This document shows positions 39,971-48,337 of a stretch of DNA of 64,000 nucleotides, in pieces (position 1 is the first letter of the stretch; each line of letters begins with the position of its first letter). Source of the stretch: Chryseobacterium takakiae. Its GTDB lineage: Bacteria > Bacteroidota > Bacteroidia > Flavobacteriales > Weeksellaceae. The notes under the pieces were generated by a model. It ran no database searches and was not told the origin of the DNA. It saw only the letters and a program-made list of their open reading frames with translations. The position numbers and the translations under genes were made by a program. Where the stretch lies: NCBI RefSeq assembly GCF_900129385.1, contig NZ_FQVO01000008.1:146448-210447 (forward strand), written 5' to 3'.

Positions 39971-42556
39971 ATGGCTAAGACGAAAAAAGAAACTCCGCTA
40001 ATGACACAGTACAATACCATCAAGGCGAAATATCCTGATGCGCTTTTACTTTTCAGAGTGGGAGATTTTTATGAAACGTTTGGCCAGGATGCCATTAGAA
40101 CATCTCAAATTTTAGGAATCGTGCTCACCAAAAGAGCCAACGGTGAAGGACATATCGAACTGGCGGGATTTCCGCATCATTCCGTAGACTCTTATCTGCC
40201 GAAACTGGTGAGAGCCGGGATGAGAGTTGCCATCTGCGATCAGCTGGAAGATCCGAAAATGGTCAAAGGAATTGTAAAAAGAGGAGTAACGGAATTGGTT
40301 ACGCCGGGGGTTACCTTTAATGATCAGGTTCTTAATTCAAAGAAGAATAACTTTCTGCTTTCCCTGCATAAAGAAAAAGAAAAATTCGGGATTGCACTGG
40401 TGGATATTTCCACAGGAGAATTTCTGGTGAGCGAAGGAAATCTGGAAAAGCTGCTACATATTGTTCATACATTTGATCCAAGTGAAATCATTTATCAAAG
40501 AAGTGTTCAGATTCCGGAACAGATTAAAAACAGAAGTGCTTTCAAGCTTGAAGACTGGGCCTATCAGTATAATTTTGCTTACGAAAAGCTTACCAATCAT
40601 TTTAAAACCAATTCATTAAAAGGTTTCGGTATTGAAAACCAGCAACTGGCCGTTACCGCAGCAGGAGCGATTTTTGCTTATTTGGTTGAAGATACACATC
40701 ACAATTTGTTATCTCACATCACGAAAATTCAGATTATTCCGCAGGAAGATTTCCTGATGATGGATAACTTTACGCTAAGAAACCTTGAAATTGTCTACCC
40801 AAGCAATTCGCAGGGAAAATCTTTGCTAGATATTATCGACAGAACTTCCACACCGATGGGAGGAAGACTGTTGAGAAGAAGAATTATTTTACCACTAAAA
40901 TCCGTTAACGAGATCAACAGAAGACTTGCTTTAATTGATTTTTTAAACGAAAATGATCAGTTGAAATATGAAATTTCGCAGCTGTTGAAATCAATTTCGG
41001 ATCTGGACCGGTTAATGGGAAAACTGGCAGCAGAAAAAATTTCTCCGAAAGAACTGGGGTACCTTCGTCAAAGCCTTATTAATATTCATAAAATCAAAGG
41101 GTTGCTTCATCCTCATGCCGATGTGTTGGCGTGGCTGGATCCGTTGTATGATCAGGAAGAATTAATCAAATGTCTTCAAAATCACCTGAATGACGAATTA
41201 CCGGTGAATCTTGCCAAAGGAAATGTGATTAAAGAAGGAATATCCGAAGAGCTGGACAGGTTAAGAGGATTGCAGTCGAAAGGCCGCGGCTTCCTTGATG
41301 AAATGTGTCAGCGTGAAATTGAAAGAACCGGAATTTCCAGTCTTAAGATTGATTTTAATAATGTTTTCGGATATTATATCGAAGTAAGAAATACGCATAA
41401 AGACAAAGTTCCGGCAGACTGGCTCAGAAAGCAGACGCTGGTGAATGCCGAAAGGTATATTACCGAAGAGCTCAAAGAATACGAAAACCAGATTCTGGGT
41501 GCAGAGGAGAAAATCGGGGTTTTGGAAAATGAGCTGTACCGGAAAGTTTGCGGAGATACCATCATTTATATGGATCAGATTCAGCAGAATTCAAATATTA
41601 TTGCGCAGCTGGATGTGGCGGTTGGGTTATCCGAGCTTGCTGTTTCTGAAAGCTATACCAAACCTGTTTTAAACGAAAGTTTTGCGATTGATCTTAAAGA
41701 AGCACGCCACCCGATTATCGAGAATGCACTTCCGTTAGGAGAAAAATATATTCCGAATGATATTTATCTGGATAAAGATTCTCAACAGATCATTATGGTA
41801 ACGGGACCGAATATGGCGGGTAAATCAGCGATTCTCCGTCAGACGGCGATTGTCTGCCTGATGGCGCAGATCGGAAGTTTTGTTCCGGCGAAATATGCTG
41901 AAATAGGGATTCTGGATAAAATTTTCACCAGAGTCGGAGCTACGGATAATATTTCGGCAGGAGAATCGACTTTCATGGTTGAAATGAACGAGGCTGCCAA
42001 TATCCTTAATAATATTTCGGAACGAAGCCTCATCCTTTTGGATGAAATAGGGCGCGGAACTTCCACCTACGATGGGGTTTCCATCGCATGGGCCATCGCA
42101 GAATACCTTCATCAGCATCCTACGCAGGCCAAAACCTTATTTGCTACCCATTACCATGAGCTGAATGAAATGACGGTGAATTTTGAGCGTGTAAAAAATT
42201 TCCATGTTTCCATTCAGGAGAATAAAGGCAATATTATCTTTTTAAGAAAACTGATTCCGGGCGGAAGCGAGCACAGCTTCGGGATTCACGTCGCCAAACT
42301 GGCGGGAATGCCCGCAAAAGTAGTGAACAGAGCCAATGAAATCCTGAAAACGCTGGAAGCCAGCCGTACCCAGGGCAGCTCTTCAGAAAGCATCAAAAGG
42401 GTAACGGAAGAAAACATGCAGCTTTCTTTTTTTCAATTGGATGATCCCGTTCTGGAAAATATCCGGGAGGAACTTACAAAGATTGATATCAATACTTTAA
42501 CACCGATAGAAGCTTTAATGAAATTAAATGCGATCAAAAAAATGATTGGAGGCTAA
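39971..42556 (+). CDS. mutS: DNA mismatch repair protein MutS
   Basis: 861 residues. MutS recognises mispairs and recruits MutL. The mismatch-reading N-terminus has DALLLFRVGDFYETFGQDA (Phe-X-Glu motif). The core contains TSTPMGGRLLRRRI, lever and clamp domains, then the ATPase: Walker A TGPNMAGKSAILRQ, FTRVGATDNISAGESTFMVEM, Walker B LILLDEIGRGTSTYDG and ATHYHEL. A C-terminal tail (ENMQLSFFQLDDPVLENI) may hold the beta-clamp/tetramer site (QLSFF). Full length, intact motifs; its stop is 7 bp from the convergent TonB-like gene. Confidence 0.97.
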   Translation: MAKTKKETPLMTQYNTIKAKYPDALLLFRVGDFYETFGQDAIRTSQILGIVLTKRANGEGHIELAGFPHHSVDSYLPKLVRAGMRVAICDQLEDPKMVKGIVKRGVTELVTPGVTFNDQVLNSKKNNFLLSLHKEKEKFGIALVDISTGEFLVSEGNLEKLLHIVHTFDPSEIIYQRSVQIPEQIKNRSAFKLEDWAYQYNFAYEKLTNHFKTNSLKGFGIENQQLAVTAAGAIFAYLVEDTHHNLLSHITKIQIIPQEDFLMMDNFTLRNLEIVYPSNSQGKSLLDIIDRTSTPMGGRLLRRRIILPLKSVNEINRRLALIDFLNENDQLKYEISQLLKSISDLDRLMGKLAAEKISPKELGYLRQSLINIHKIKGLLHPHADVLAWLDPLYDQEELIKCLQNHLNDELPVNLAKGNVIKEGISEELDRLRGLQSKGRGFLDEMCQREIERTGISSLKIDFNNVFGYYIEVRNTHKDKVPADWLRKQTLVNAERYITEELKEYENQILGAEEKIGVLENELYRKVCGDTIIYMDQIQQNSNIIAQLDVAVGLSELAVSESYTKPVLNESFAIDLKEARHPIIENALPLGEKYIPNDIYLDKDSQQIIMVTGPNMAGKSAILRQTAIVCLMAQIGSFVPAKYAEIGILDKIFTRVGATDNISAGESTFMVEMNEAANILNNISERSLILLDEIGRGTSTYDGVSIAWAIAEYLHQHPTQAKTLFATHYHELNEMTVNFERVKNFHVSIQENKGNIIFLRKLIPGGSEHSFGIHVAKLAGMPAKVVNRANEILKTLEASRTQGSSSESIKRVTEENMQLSFFQLDDPVLENIREELTKIDINTLTPIEALMKLNAIKKMIGG

Positions 42557-42563
42557 GATTTAG

Positions 42564-42992
42564 CTATTTTTTTATCGAAGAGATGGTTAAAGGAATTCGA
42601 AATCTACAACGGAGTTTTTCACCATTTAATTCTCCGGGAATCCATTTGTCTTTAATTTTTAAAATAGCTCTTTCTGCTTCTCTGTTAAAACTTTCATTGG
42701 ATCCGGAAGCTTTTACATCTACTATTGAACCTTCTTTGTCAACAACAAAATTAATTTGGCATGTTTCTGTTTCTGCATTACTGATGATTTTTCGCATTCT
42801 GAAATTTTCAACAATCATTTTTTTCAGCACTGTCATTCCTAATGGGAATACAGCCACTTTTTCTGATTCAATTTTTGCTCTGCCATTTTTTTCAACCATC
42901 AAAAGTTCATTAAGTTCAGTAGTTGGTACGGATTGTTCTTGGGCAGGAATATAAATGCAGAAAAGGATACAGAAGATTGTTATTATTTTCAC
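42564..42992 (-). CDS. Secreted TonB-C-terminal-domain-like protein
   Basis: 142 residues. Signal peptide ends at about residue 18 (FCIYIPAQ-EQSV) rather than a TonB membrane anchor and proline linker. The C-terminal 80 residues read CQINFVVDKEGSIVDVKASGS, AERAILKIKDKWIPGELNGEKLR and FRIPLTIS (first and last quoted in part), the TonB_C pattern with W-x-P...G...F-x-x-P. It lacks a linker and so would be a periplasmic protein. Three relatives lie within 4 kb (one broken). Function unknown. Confidence 0.75.
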   Translation of the reverse strand: MKIITIFCILFCIYIPAQEQSVPTTELNELLMVEKNGRAKIESEKVAVFPLGMTVLKKMIVENFRMRKIISNAETETCQINFVVDKEGSIVDVKASGSNESFNREAERAILKIKDKWIPGELNGEKLRCRFRIPLTISSIKK

Positions 42993-43045
42993 GGGTAAAG
43001 TTTTGATAAAGATTTAGTACTATTGATTTAATGTAATTCTTCGTA

Positions 43046-43191
43046 TTATTCAAACTGCATTTTTATTGGCAACTGAAAAATATACCGCACGGGAACGTCA
43101 TCTTTTTCGCGGGAACCCAGGATTTCTTAAGGCTTCTGACCATACTTATCTGGTAAAATAGGATAGACAGACAAATTAAAAGTCTTTTCAT
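43046..43191 (-). pseudogene. Decayed TonB-C-terminal-like gene
   Basis: The ATG at 43191 starts a hydrophobic leader (MKRLLICLSILFYQ) that runs into MVRSLKKSWVPA, matching VRRLFVKWKPA of the neighbouring intact gene, then leaves frame. One base later in the next frame the homology continues as KDDVPVRYIFQLPIKMQFE with a stop at 43046-43048, matching NGEPVRYLYTFPLTLKKS. So the leader and the last 45 or so residues remain, with roughly 80-100 codons between missing and a frameshift after WVPA. Its paralogues flank it on both sides. Confidence 0.7.
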
Positions 43192-43229
43192 GATTAATTT
43201 TTGCCAAATATAAATATTTAAACTGAGTT

Positions 43230-43658
43230 TTAGGATTTCTTCAATGTCAATGGAAAAGTGTAAAGATATCGTACTGGTTCGCCATTCACTGTGGCGGGTT
43301 TCCATTTCACAAATAATCTTCTCACCGCTGTTTCTGCAGCATCAGAATGTTTCTTATCGCTTCCTGTTGCTGTTACAAATCGTACATATCCGTTTTTTTC
43401 AACAATGAAATATACCCTTGTATCAATACTTTTGGATTTTACATTGATAATATCCATTTTTTCCACAAACTGTCTTTTGAAATTTTCTATTCCGCCAGGG
43501 AATTCGGGAGCAGTATCTGCTTTGGTAACAACATCATCAATCTTCATTTTCTTTTTTAAAATTTCATAATCAGGCAGTTGCGAAACAGAGGCGTATTCGG
43601 ATTGTGAAAATAGAAAAGTGCTGAAAAACAATGCTGAAAATAAGATGACCTTCTTCAT
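43230..43658 (-). CDS. Secreted TonB-C-terminal-domain-like protein
   Basis: 142 residues from the ATG at 43658; the frame is open upstream by 62 codons but there is no support for that extension. Signal peptide ends at about residue 19 (FFSTFLFSQ-SEY). The second half carries FPGGIENFKRQFVEKMD, TRVYFIVEKNGYVRFVTATG and ETAVRRLFVKWKPATVNGEPVR then FPLTLK: the TonB_C pattern, preceded by the FPGG motif that introduces it in many flavobacterial proteins. No linker or anchor. Likely periplasmic, of unknown partner. Confidence 0.8.
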   Translation of the reverse strand: MKKVILFSALFFSTFLFSQSEYASVSQLPDYEILKKKMKIDDVVTKADTAPEFPGGIENFKRQFVEKMDIINVKSKSIDTRVYFIVEKNGYVRFVTATGSDKKHSDAAETAVRRLFVKWKPATVNGEPVRYLYTFPLTLKKS

Positions 43659-43756
43659 ATTATACAATATATTTGATGGTTTCAGGACAGCAAAAATAAC
43701 ACCGAGAAATTGTTTGACAGAATAAGAACATGTTAATTTTGGTTGATTCGTTATAA

Positions 43757-43781
43757 GTTTCGGCGCCGCAGGCGCCGAAAC
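43757..43781. repeat. GC-rich palindromic hairpin
   Basis: Perfect 11-bp stem GTTTCGGCGCC / GGCGCCGAAAC with a GCA loop, in otherwise AT-rich DNA. Two copies of ATATATCTTCC follow (at about 43786 and 43804). It lies between divergent genes; no T-run follows, so a simple terminator is unlikely. Could be a mobile intergenic palindrome. Confidence 0.55.
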
Positions 43782-43896
43782 CAAGATATATCTTCCACCG
43801 GAAATATATCTTCCATAGGTTTTAAACAAAAAAAAGAAAATCAAAACTCATAAATACTTTAAAAATTCAATATCATTGCAGCAAATAATCATCAGA

Positions 43897-44271
43897 ATGA
43901 TCAAATTAAAATTTAACCTAATTTATTTCCTCGTCAGCCTATTCGTTTTTATCATCGAAGTGTTGATTGCTACAGTATTCAGCAATATATTTTTCGTAAG
44001 GGCTTACCTGGGTGATGTATTGGTTGTTATGCTGCTTTTTACGCTCGTAAAATCATTCATAATCATTAAAAACAATCAGAACCTTATTCTGGGAATCTTC
44101 CTGTTTTCCTGTCTGGTAGAATGGGCGCAATACTTTCACATTGCCGAAAAGCTTGGGTTACAGCCGGGAAGCATTATGTATATTATCGTCGGAAATTCTT
44201 TTTCGTGGATCGATATTGTGTGCTACGCCGCGGGATGTCTGCTGCTGTTTCTTTTTGTTCCCAAAAAATAA
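43897..44271 (+). CDS. DUF2809 membrane protein
   Basis: 124 residues from the ATG in AGAATGATC; an upstream TTG is in frame but not needed. Four membrane helices: LIYFLVSLFVFIIEVLIATVF, GDVLVVMLLFTLVKSFI, LILGIFLFSCLVEWAQYF, and WIDIVCYAAGCLLLFLFV. The motifs FVRAYLGDVLVV, FLFSCLVEWAQYF and NSFSWIDIVCYAAG are typical of DUF2809. Function unknown; small inner-membrane protein. Confidence 0.82.
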   Translation: MIKLKFNLIYFLVSLFVFIIEVLIATVFSNIFFVRAYLGDVLVVMLLFTLVKSFIIIKNNQNLILGIFLFSCLVEWAQYFHIAEKLGLQPGSIMYIIVGNSFSWIDIVCYAAGCLLLFLFVPKK

Positions 44272-44276
44272 ACAGC

Positions 44277-45194
44277 TTACCTTCCGAAACTGTCGTATTT
44301 ATCTTCCGCGTATTTAATGAAACGGTTGAGTAAGGCTACATTTTCTTTTTCCAGAGGTGAAAGGTCATTGTCTACATTATCAGAAACCGGAATGTACCAG
44401 TCGGTCTGCTCAAAAAAATTACGGTATGTTGCTTTTTTGAAGGAATAACCGTGACGTGCAAACACGGAATTTTTAATGATTTCCATATCCAGCTTGCGGA
44501 GATTTTTGAGGTCTTTTTCCGTTAATTTCTGTTTGGATGCGTTGATGTTGAAAACGGCATCAGAAGCAATTCTGTTTTTCGATGCAGTGTAGGTTTCCGT
44601 TTTTCCTGTTTCCTCATCGGTATATTTTTCGACAAAACTTTTTGGGTTTTCCCAGTCGATGAGGTCGTTATCTGGGCTGAGCATAAAGTTCGGGTTATAA
44701 ACAAACTCTTTTTTTACCAGCTTTACTATTTTCGACGGCGCTTTTACGGCAGTTTTGTTGAATGCATTCCACGTTCCGGTAAGGCTGTCATTGCTCAGTT
44801 TCACTTCAAATCTTCCGTCTGTTTTATCATTTCCAGGTTCATCCAGGATGAAAGATTTTGCTGCTTCATTAAAGACACCGCGGAAAGGGCGTTGGTTTCC
44901 GTCTACAATACTTTGTCCGTACACGCTGTCTTTGGTGATCCTGTTAATTTTCAGGACTATTCTTTTAAAAACTTCACCTTCGTAATCTTCACCGATTTCC
45001 GGCGTAATCATTTCTTTTCCGGCAAAATCTCCCATGTAAATTCCATAGTATTCTTTATGAATTTCAGGAACAGCAACAGAATCCTGCTTTGCGGTCAGAC
45101 TGTCTTTTTTTTCATTAGGGTTTTGGGTTTCTTTTTTACAGCCTGCTAAACTTATCATCAGGGAAGCAGTCAAAAATAATTTTAAATTTTTCAT
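44277..45194 (-). CDS. YARHG-domain lipoprotein
   Basis: 305 residues from the ATG at 45194; an upstream TTG is in frame. Lipobox SLAGC places the lipid at Cys19. A middle beta-domain (YYGIYMGDFAGKEMI, GVFNEAAKSFILDEP, NDSLTGTWNAFNKT) resembles proteins of the extracellular surface. The C-terminus has FARHGYSFKKATYRNFFEQTDWY: the YARHG domain, about 70 residues, found on secreted bacterial proteins and named after its core motif. The function is unknown; a role in peptidoglycan or host interaction is not shown. Confidence 0.85.
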   Translation of the reverse strand: MKNLKLFLTASLMISLAGCKKETQNPNEKKDSLTAKQDSVAVPEIHKEYYGIYMGDFAGKEMITPEIGEDYEGEVFKRIVLKINRITKDSVYGQSIVDGNQRPFRGVFNEAAKSFILDEPGNDKTDGRFEVKLSNDSLTGTWNAFNKTAVKAPSKIVKLVKKEFVYNPNFMLSPDNDLIDWENPKSFVEKYTDEETGKTETYTASKNRIASDAVFNINASKQKLTEKDLKNLRKLDMEIIKNSVFARHGYSFKKATYRNFFEQTDWYIPVSDNVDNDLSPLEKENVALLNRFIKYAEDKYDSFGR

Positions 45195-45224
45195 ATGCAA
45201 TTGTTGTTTATTTGATGTATTGAT

Positions 45225-45863
45225 TTAAAGGTATTTTTTATTAATCAAATATTCAATGAATATAAGGTTTGGAATCCAGCCCAGCCATGCTATGATCTGG
45301 TAGACATCCATCGGATTCGGATGAAATAAATATACGATGATTATTTTCCACATTCTTAGTGTAACTGCAGAAAGGGAAAGCGCAAAACTCCGCCACATCC
45401 ATTGCTGATGTTCCTTAAAATTTTTCTGCCGGGCCAATTGATAGGCTTTGAAAGTTGAAAACCACCATAAAAAGCCTAACAGTACAAATGAAATCTTAGA
45501 ATAGATGCCGCCGTTCGCAAATATTCCCATATAAATTCCGGATGGTGCCGCAAAAATAAGAATTAGAAAAATGTAAAATTTTCCGATATTTTTATGAAAA
45601 TTTTTTATTTCGAAATCTTTCCTCAGAATGGCTAAAAAACCACTGAGCAGGACAAAAATGCTTGTGTAAACATGGGTGTAAAAGAAATAAAGATATTCCG
45701 GTCGTTCAGAAACTTCTGTCTGTTTGATCATCAGGAAACTAACCTCTCTTTTCACCGGAATATATTCCATAGTGATTTTCAGCATCAGCCAAAAGAAATA
45801 TCCGAATCCTATTATCAATAGGAATTTCAGGAATCTGGGAATATTTTTTTTGACTGAAAGCAT
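45225..45863 (-). CDS. DUF2306 membrane protein
   Basis: 212 residues from the ATG at 45863. About six membrane helices (FLKFLLIIGFGYFFWLML, YTSIFVLLSGFLAIL, IGKFYIFLILIFAAPSGIYMG, ISFVLLGFLWWFSTFKAYQLA, and two after residue 165). FHKNIGKFYIFLILIFAAPSG and EHQQWMWRSFALSLSAVTLR are the DUF2306 landmarks, with His residues (H-x-x-x-G, H-Q-Q-W-M) that resemble heme-ligand positions in cytochrome b561-like proteins. Start lies 8 bp after the stop of the preceding TonB_C-like gene, so cotranscribed. Confidence 0.85.
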   Translation of the reverse strand: MLSVKKNIPRFLKFLLIIGFGYFFWLMLKITMEYIPVKREVSFLMIKQTEVSERPEYLYFFYTHVYTSIFVLLSGFLAILRKDFEIKNFHKNIGKFYIFLILIFAAPSGIYMGIFANGGIYSKISFVLLGFLWWFSTFKAYQLARQKNFKEHQQWMWRSFALSLSAVTLRMWKIIIVYLFHPNPMDVYQIIAWLGWIPNLIFIEYLINKKYL

Positions 45864-45870
45864 TACAGAT

Positions 45871-46278
45871 TTAATTTTCCACAATCATACTTATAGGTAA
45901 TCTAAACTTAGATTTTATAGGTTTTCCGTCAAACAGTGCAGGAGTCCATTTATTTTTTGACATAATTTTTATTACGCGTTCCATCTCTTTATTCATGGAA
46001 GGATTATCTCCTACAATTTTAATATCTGTAACATTACCCTCTTCAGAAATTGTAAGTAAGGCTTCAGATTGTACTTTTCCTTGTGCATGTATTTTCTCTC
46101 CTCTGAATAATTTCATAAACTCATTTCGAAAGCCATTAATATTTCCTTGATATTCAGCAGGTTTACTGAATTCATTAATAACGATTTCTTTTCGGATAGG
46201 TTCTTTGGGATGAGAGATTTCTTGTGCACATATTGTCGAAAAAGTTACAAAGGCAAAGCACGCAGTTATTTTTTTCAT
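45871..46278 (-). CDS. Secreted TonB-C-terminal-domain-like protein
   Basis: 135 residues. Signal peptide ends near residue 19 (FSTICAQ-EIS). Residues about 45-135: NINGFRNEFMKLFRGEKIHA, EALLTISEEGNVTDIKIVGDN, MNKEMERVIKIMSKNKWTPALFDG and SKFRLPISMIV, the TonB_C layout with W-T-P and the final F-x-L-P. Third intact relative in this 4-kb stretch. Leads into the DUF2306 gene, 8 bp apart. Confidence 0.78.
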   Translation of the reverse strand: MKKITACFAFVTFSTICAQEISHPKEPIRKEIVINEFSKPAEYQGNINGFRNEFMKLFRGEKIHAQGKVQSEALLTISEEGNVTDIKIVGDNPSMNKEMERVIKIMSKNKWTPALFDGKPIKSKFRLPISMIVEN

Positions 46279-46288
46279 AGTATATTAA

Positions 46289-47491
46289 TTATAAATTGTT
46301 CAAATCCTGCGCAATCAGCCAAGCTTCACTCCAGCATGCCTGGAAATTAAAGCCTCCGGTTACGGCATCAATATTCAGAACTTCTCCTGCGATATAAAAA
46401 TTGGGTAAAATTTTAGAAGACATATTTTTAAAGTTAATTTCTTTTAAATCAACACCGCCGGCCGTTACAAATTCATCTTTAAACGTTGATTTTCCGGTAA
46501 CCTGAAATTTCTTTTTGCAAAGATTTTCAATAATTCTGTCCATTTCTTTTTTTGAAATGTTGGCTACCTGTTTATTGAGGTCGGTAGATGAAACTTCCAG
46601 GATTCTTTGCCAGAACCGGTTCGTGATATCAAAAACTTTCGATTGTCCGATTGTCTTTTTAGGATTGGATTGTTTGAATTGCTGGAATATTTCTTCCGCG
46701 TCATCCGGAGATTTTGAAATAAAATTAACCTCTACTTCAAAATTGTATTTCATTTTCGCAAGATTCACAGCCTCCCATGCAGAAATTTTAAGAATTGCCG
46801 GCCCCGAAAGCCCCCAATGCGTAATCAGCAATGGCCCGCTTTCTTCCGTTTTTAATTTAGGAATGGAGGTTTCTGCCATTTCAAAGCTTGTTCCCGCGAG
46901 GTCTTTCAACAAATTATCTTTAATATTAAAAGTAAAAAGAGAAGGAACCAGATCAATTATGTTATGTCCTAAACTTTCAATTATTTTTAAAGATTTTGGA
47001 GAACTCCCGGTGGTATAGATGATATAGTCTCCTTCAAAATCTCCCAGACTGGTTTTTACCACATATCTTTCACCCTGTTTTTCAATTTCTTTGACCGAGC
47101 ATCTGGTCTTTACTTCTACATTTTTTTGCTTAATTTCTTCAAGCATTGCATCAATGATCGTCTGCGAAGAATTACTTTCTGGGAAAACACGGTTGTCGCC
47201 TTCAATCTTTAACGAAACTTTTCGGTTTTCAAACCATTCCATCGTATCTCCCGGCTGAAAACGGGTAAAAACACTCAGCAATTCCTTATTTCCGCGTGGA
47301 TAAAACTGCACCAGCTCTCTCGGGTCAAAACAGGCATGGGTAACATTACAACGGCCTCCTCCCGAAATTTTTACCTTCTGGAGAACATCCGAATTCTGTT
47401 CGAGAATAGTGATCTTATACTTCGTTGCGTCCAGGTTGGCGGCACAGAAAAATCCTGCAGCGCCACCTCCAATGATGATGATGTCTTTCAT
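46289..47491 (-). CDS. HI0933-type FAD-dependent oxidoreductase
   Basis: 400 residues. Rossmann FAD loop IIIGGGAAGFFCAANL at residues 4-19, KVKISGGGRCNVTHACFDP (the SGGGRCNxTN signature of the HI0933/YhiN family), GDYIIYTTGSSPKSL and the C-terminal FVTAGGVDLKEINFKNM then FYIAGEVLNIDAVTGGFNFQ (quoted in part). These proteins are of unknown substrate; FAD binding is well supported. Minus-strand promoter element TAGTTTTG lies about 35 bp upstream. Full length, so probably functional. Confidence 0.92.
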   Translation of the reverse strand: MKDIIIIGGGAAGFFCAANLDATKYKITILEQNSDVLQKVKISGGGRCNVTHACFDPRELVQFYPRGNKELLSVFTRFQPGDTMEWFENRKVSLKIEGDNRVFPESNSSQTIIDAMLEEIKQKNVEVKTRCSVKEIEKQGERYVVKTSLGDFEGDYIIYTTGSSPKSLKIIESLGHNIIDLVPSLFTFNIKDNLLKDLAGTSFEMAETSIPKLKTEESGPLLITHWGLSGPAILKISAWEAVNLAKMKYNFEVEVNFISKSPDDAEEIFQQFKQSNPKKTIGQSKVFDITNRFWQRILEVSSTDLNKQVANISKKEMDRIIENLCKKKFQVTGKSTFKDEFVTAGGVDLKEINFKNMSSKILPNFYIAGEVLNIDAVTGGFNFQACWSEAWLIAQDLNNL

Positions 47492-47525
47492 ATTCTTTGT
47501 AATCCTATGCTCAGGATTATTTTTG

Positions 47526-47533
47526 CAAAACTA
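47526..47533 (-). promoter_or_regulatory. -7 promoter element of the HI0933-type gene
   Basis: TAGTTTTG on the minus strand, 34 bp upstream of the start codon. No clear -33 element. The rest of this 288-bp gap (47492-47779) is AT-rich and shows no ORF or hairpin. Confidence 0.4.
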
Positions 47534-47779
47534 CAATTTTTATAAACCATCTTATTTGAGTAATTTTGAAGAATGTAATTTTTTGAATTATAGCCTCGAA
47601 AAATTATCAACCGTAAAAGTCATTAAAGTAGCTTTTAACATTAGAGAAAACATGTGAGTTATGAAATCTTTGATTTTCAGCTTCTGTGAGCTTCTGAATA
47701 ATATATTTAGATTAATTTGTTCTGAAGATCTTTATGACTTTTGTGGTAAAAATAAATTGATATTTAAAATAAAGTTTAA

Positions 47780-48274
47780 ATGATATTCTACCATAAATTT
47801 GAAGTACGCTGGAGTGATCTTGATGCGAACAAACATTTGGCCAATTCATCCTATGTGCAGTATTGTGCACAGGCAAGGATGGCATTCATGACCAAAGAAA
47901 AAATGGGGGTAACCCAATTGAGCAGATGGGGAATCGGGCCAGTGATCCTGCATGAGCGCTATTCGTTTTTTAAAGAAATTTATGCCGATCAGACGGTAAT
48001 TGTAAGTGTTGAAATTGACGGATGTTCAGAAGATTCTTCCATCTACAGATTTCTTCATAAGTTTTATACGCCGGACGGAGTGCATTGTGCCACTTCCGAA
48101 GCAACGGGAGTCTGGATCGATATGATGCTCAGAAAAATGACCACGCCGCCGGATGATGTTGTGGAAGCGATGAACAAATATAAAACCGCCGAAACAGAAG
48201 TGCTTTCTAGAGAAGATTTTAAAAAGTTTCCTTTCCATCCGCATAATATTGATCCGGCCGAATTTACGGTTTGA
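47780..48274 (+). CDS. 4HBT hotdog-fold acyl-CoA thioesterase
   Basis: 164 residues. N-terminal FEVRWSDLDANKHLANSSYVQYCAQAR carries the catalytic Asp of the 4HBT family (D-x-N-x-H, quoted in part) and KHL in place of GHV. A long beta-sheet follows (VILHERYSFFKEIYADQTVIVSVEI, part quoted). It hydrolyses acyl-CoA or acyl-ACP thioesters in the cytoplasm. The chain specificity is unknown. A repeat-like trace (TTTGGGTTTAAAGTTTA, TACTCATTACTAATTATTCAT) lies between this gene and thiL. Confidence 0.9.
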   Translation: MIFYHKFEVRWSDLDANKHLANSSYVQYCAQARMAFMTKEKMGVTQLSRWGIGPVILHERYSFFKEIYADQTVIVSVEIDGCSEDSSIYRFLHKFYTPDGVHCATSEATGVWIDMMLRKMTTPPDDVVEAMNKYKTAETEVLSREDFKKFPFHPHNIDPAEFTV

Positions 48275-48337
48275 AGTTTTGGGTTTAAAGTTTAAAATTA
48301 CTCATTACTAATTATTCATTACTTATATAAAAAAGAT

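Noticed and set aside
42993..43045. Possible 3' extension of the pseudogene or a small RNA
   Set aside because: AT-rich spacer without promoter, hairpin or coding pattern.
43063..43305. 80-codon minus-strand ORF
   Set aside because: It overlaps the intact TonB-like gene in another frame and reads through the pseudogene in only one of its two frames; not a real gene.
48275..48337. TPP riboswitch before thiL
   Set aside because: The gap is only 63 bp and AT-rich, with no conserved THI-box bases or stable stems.
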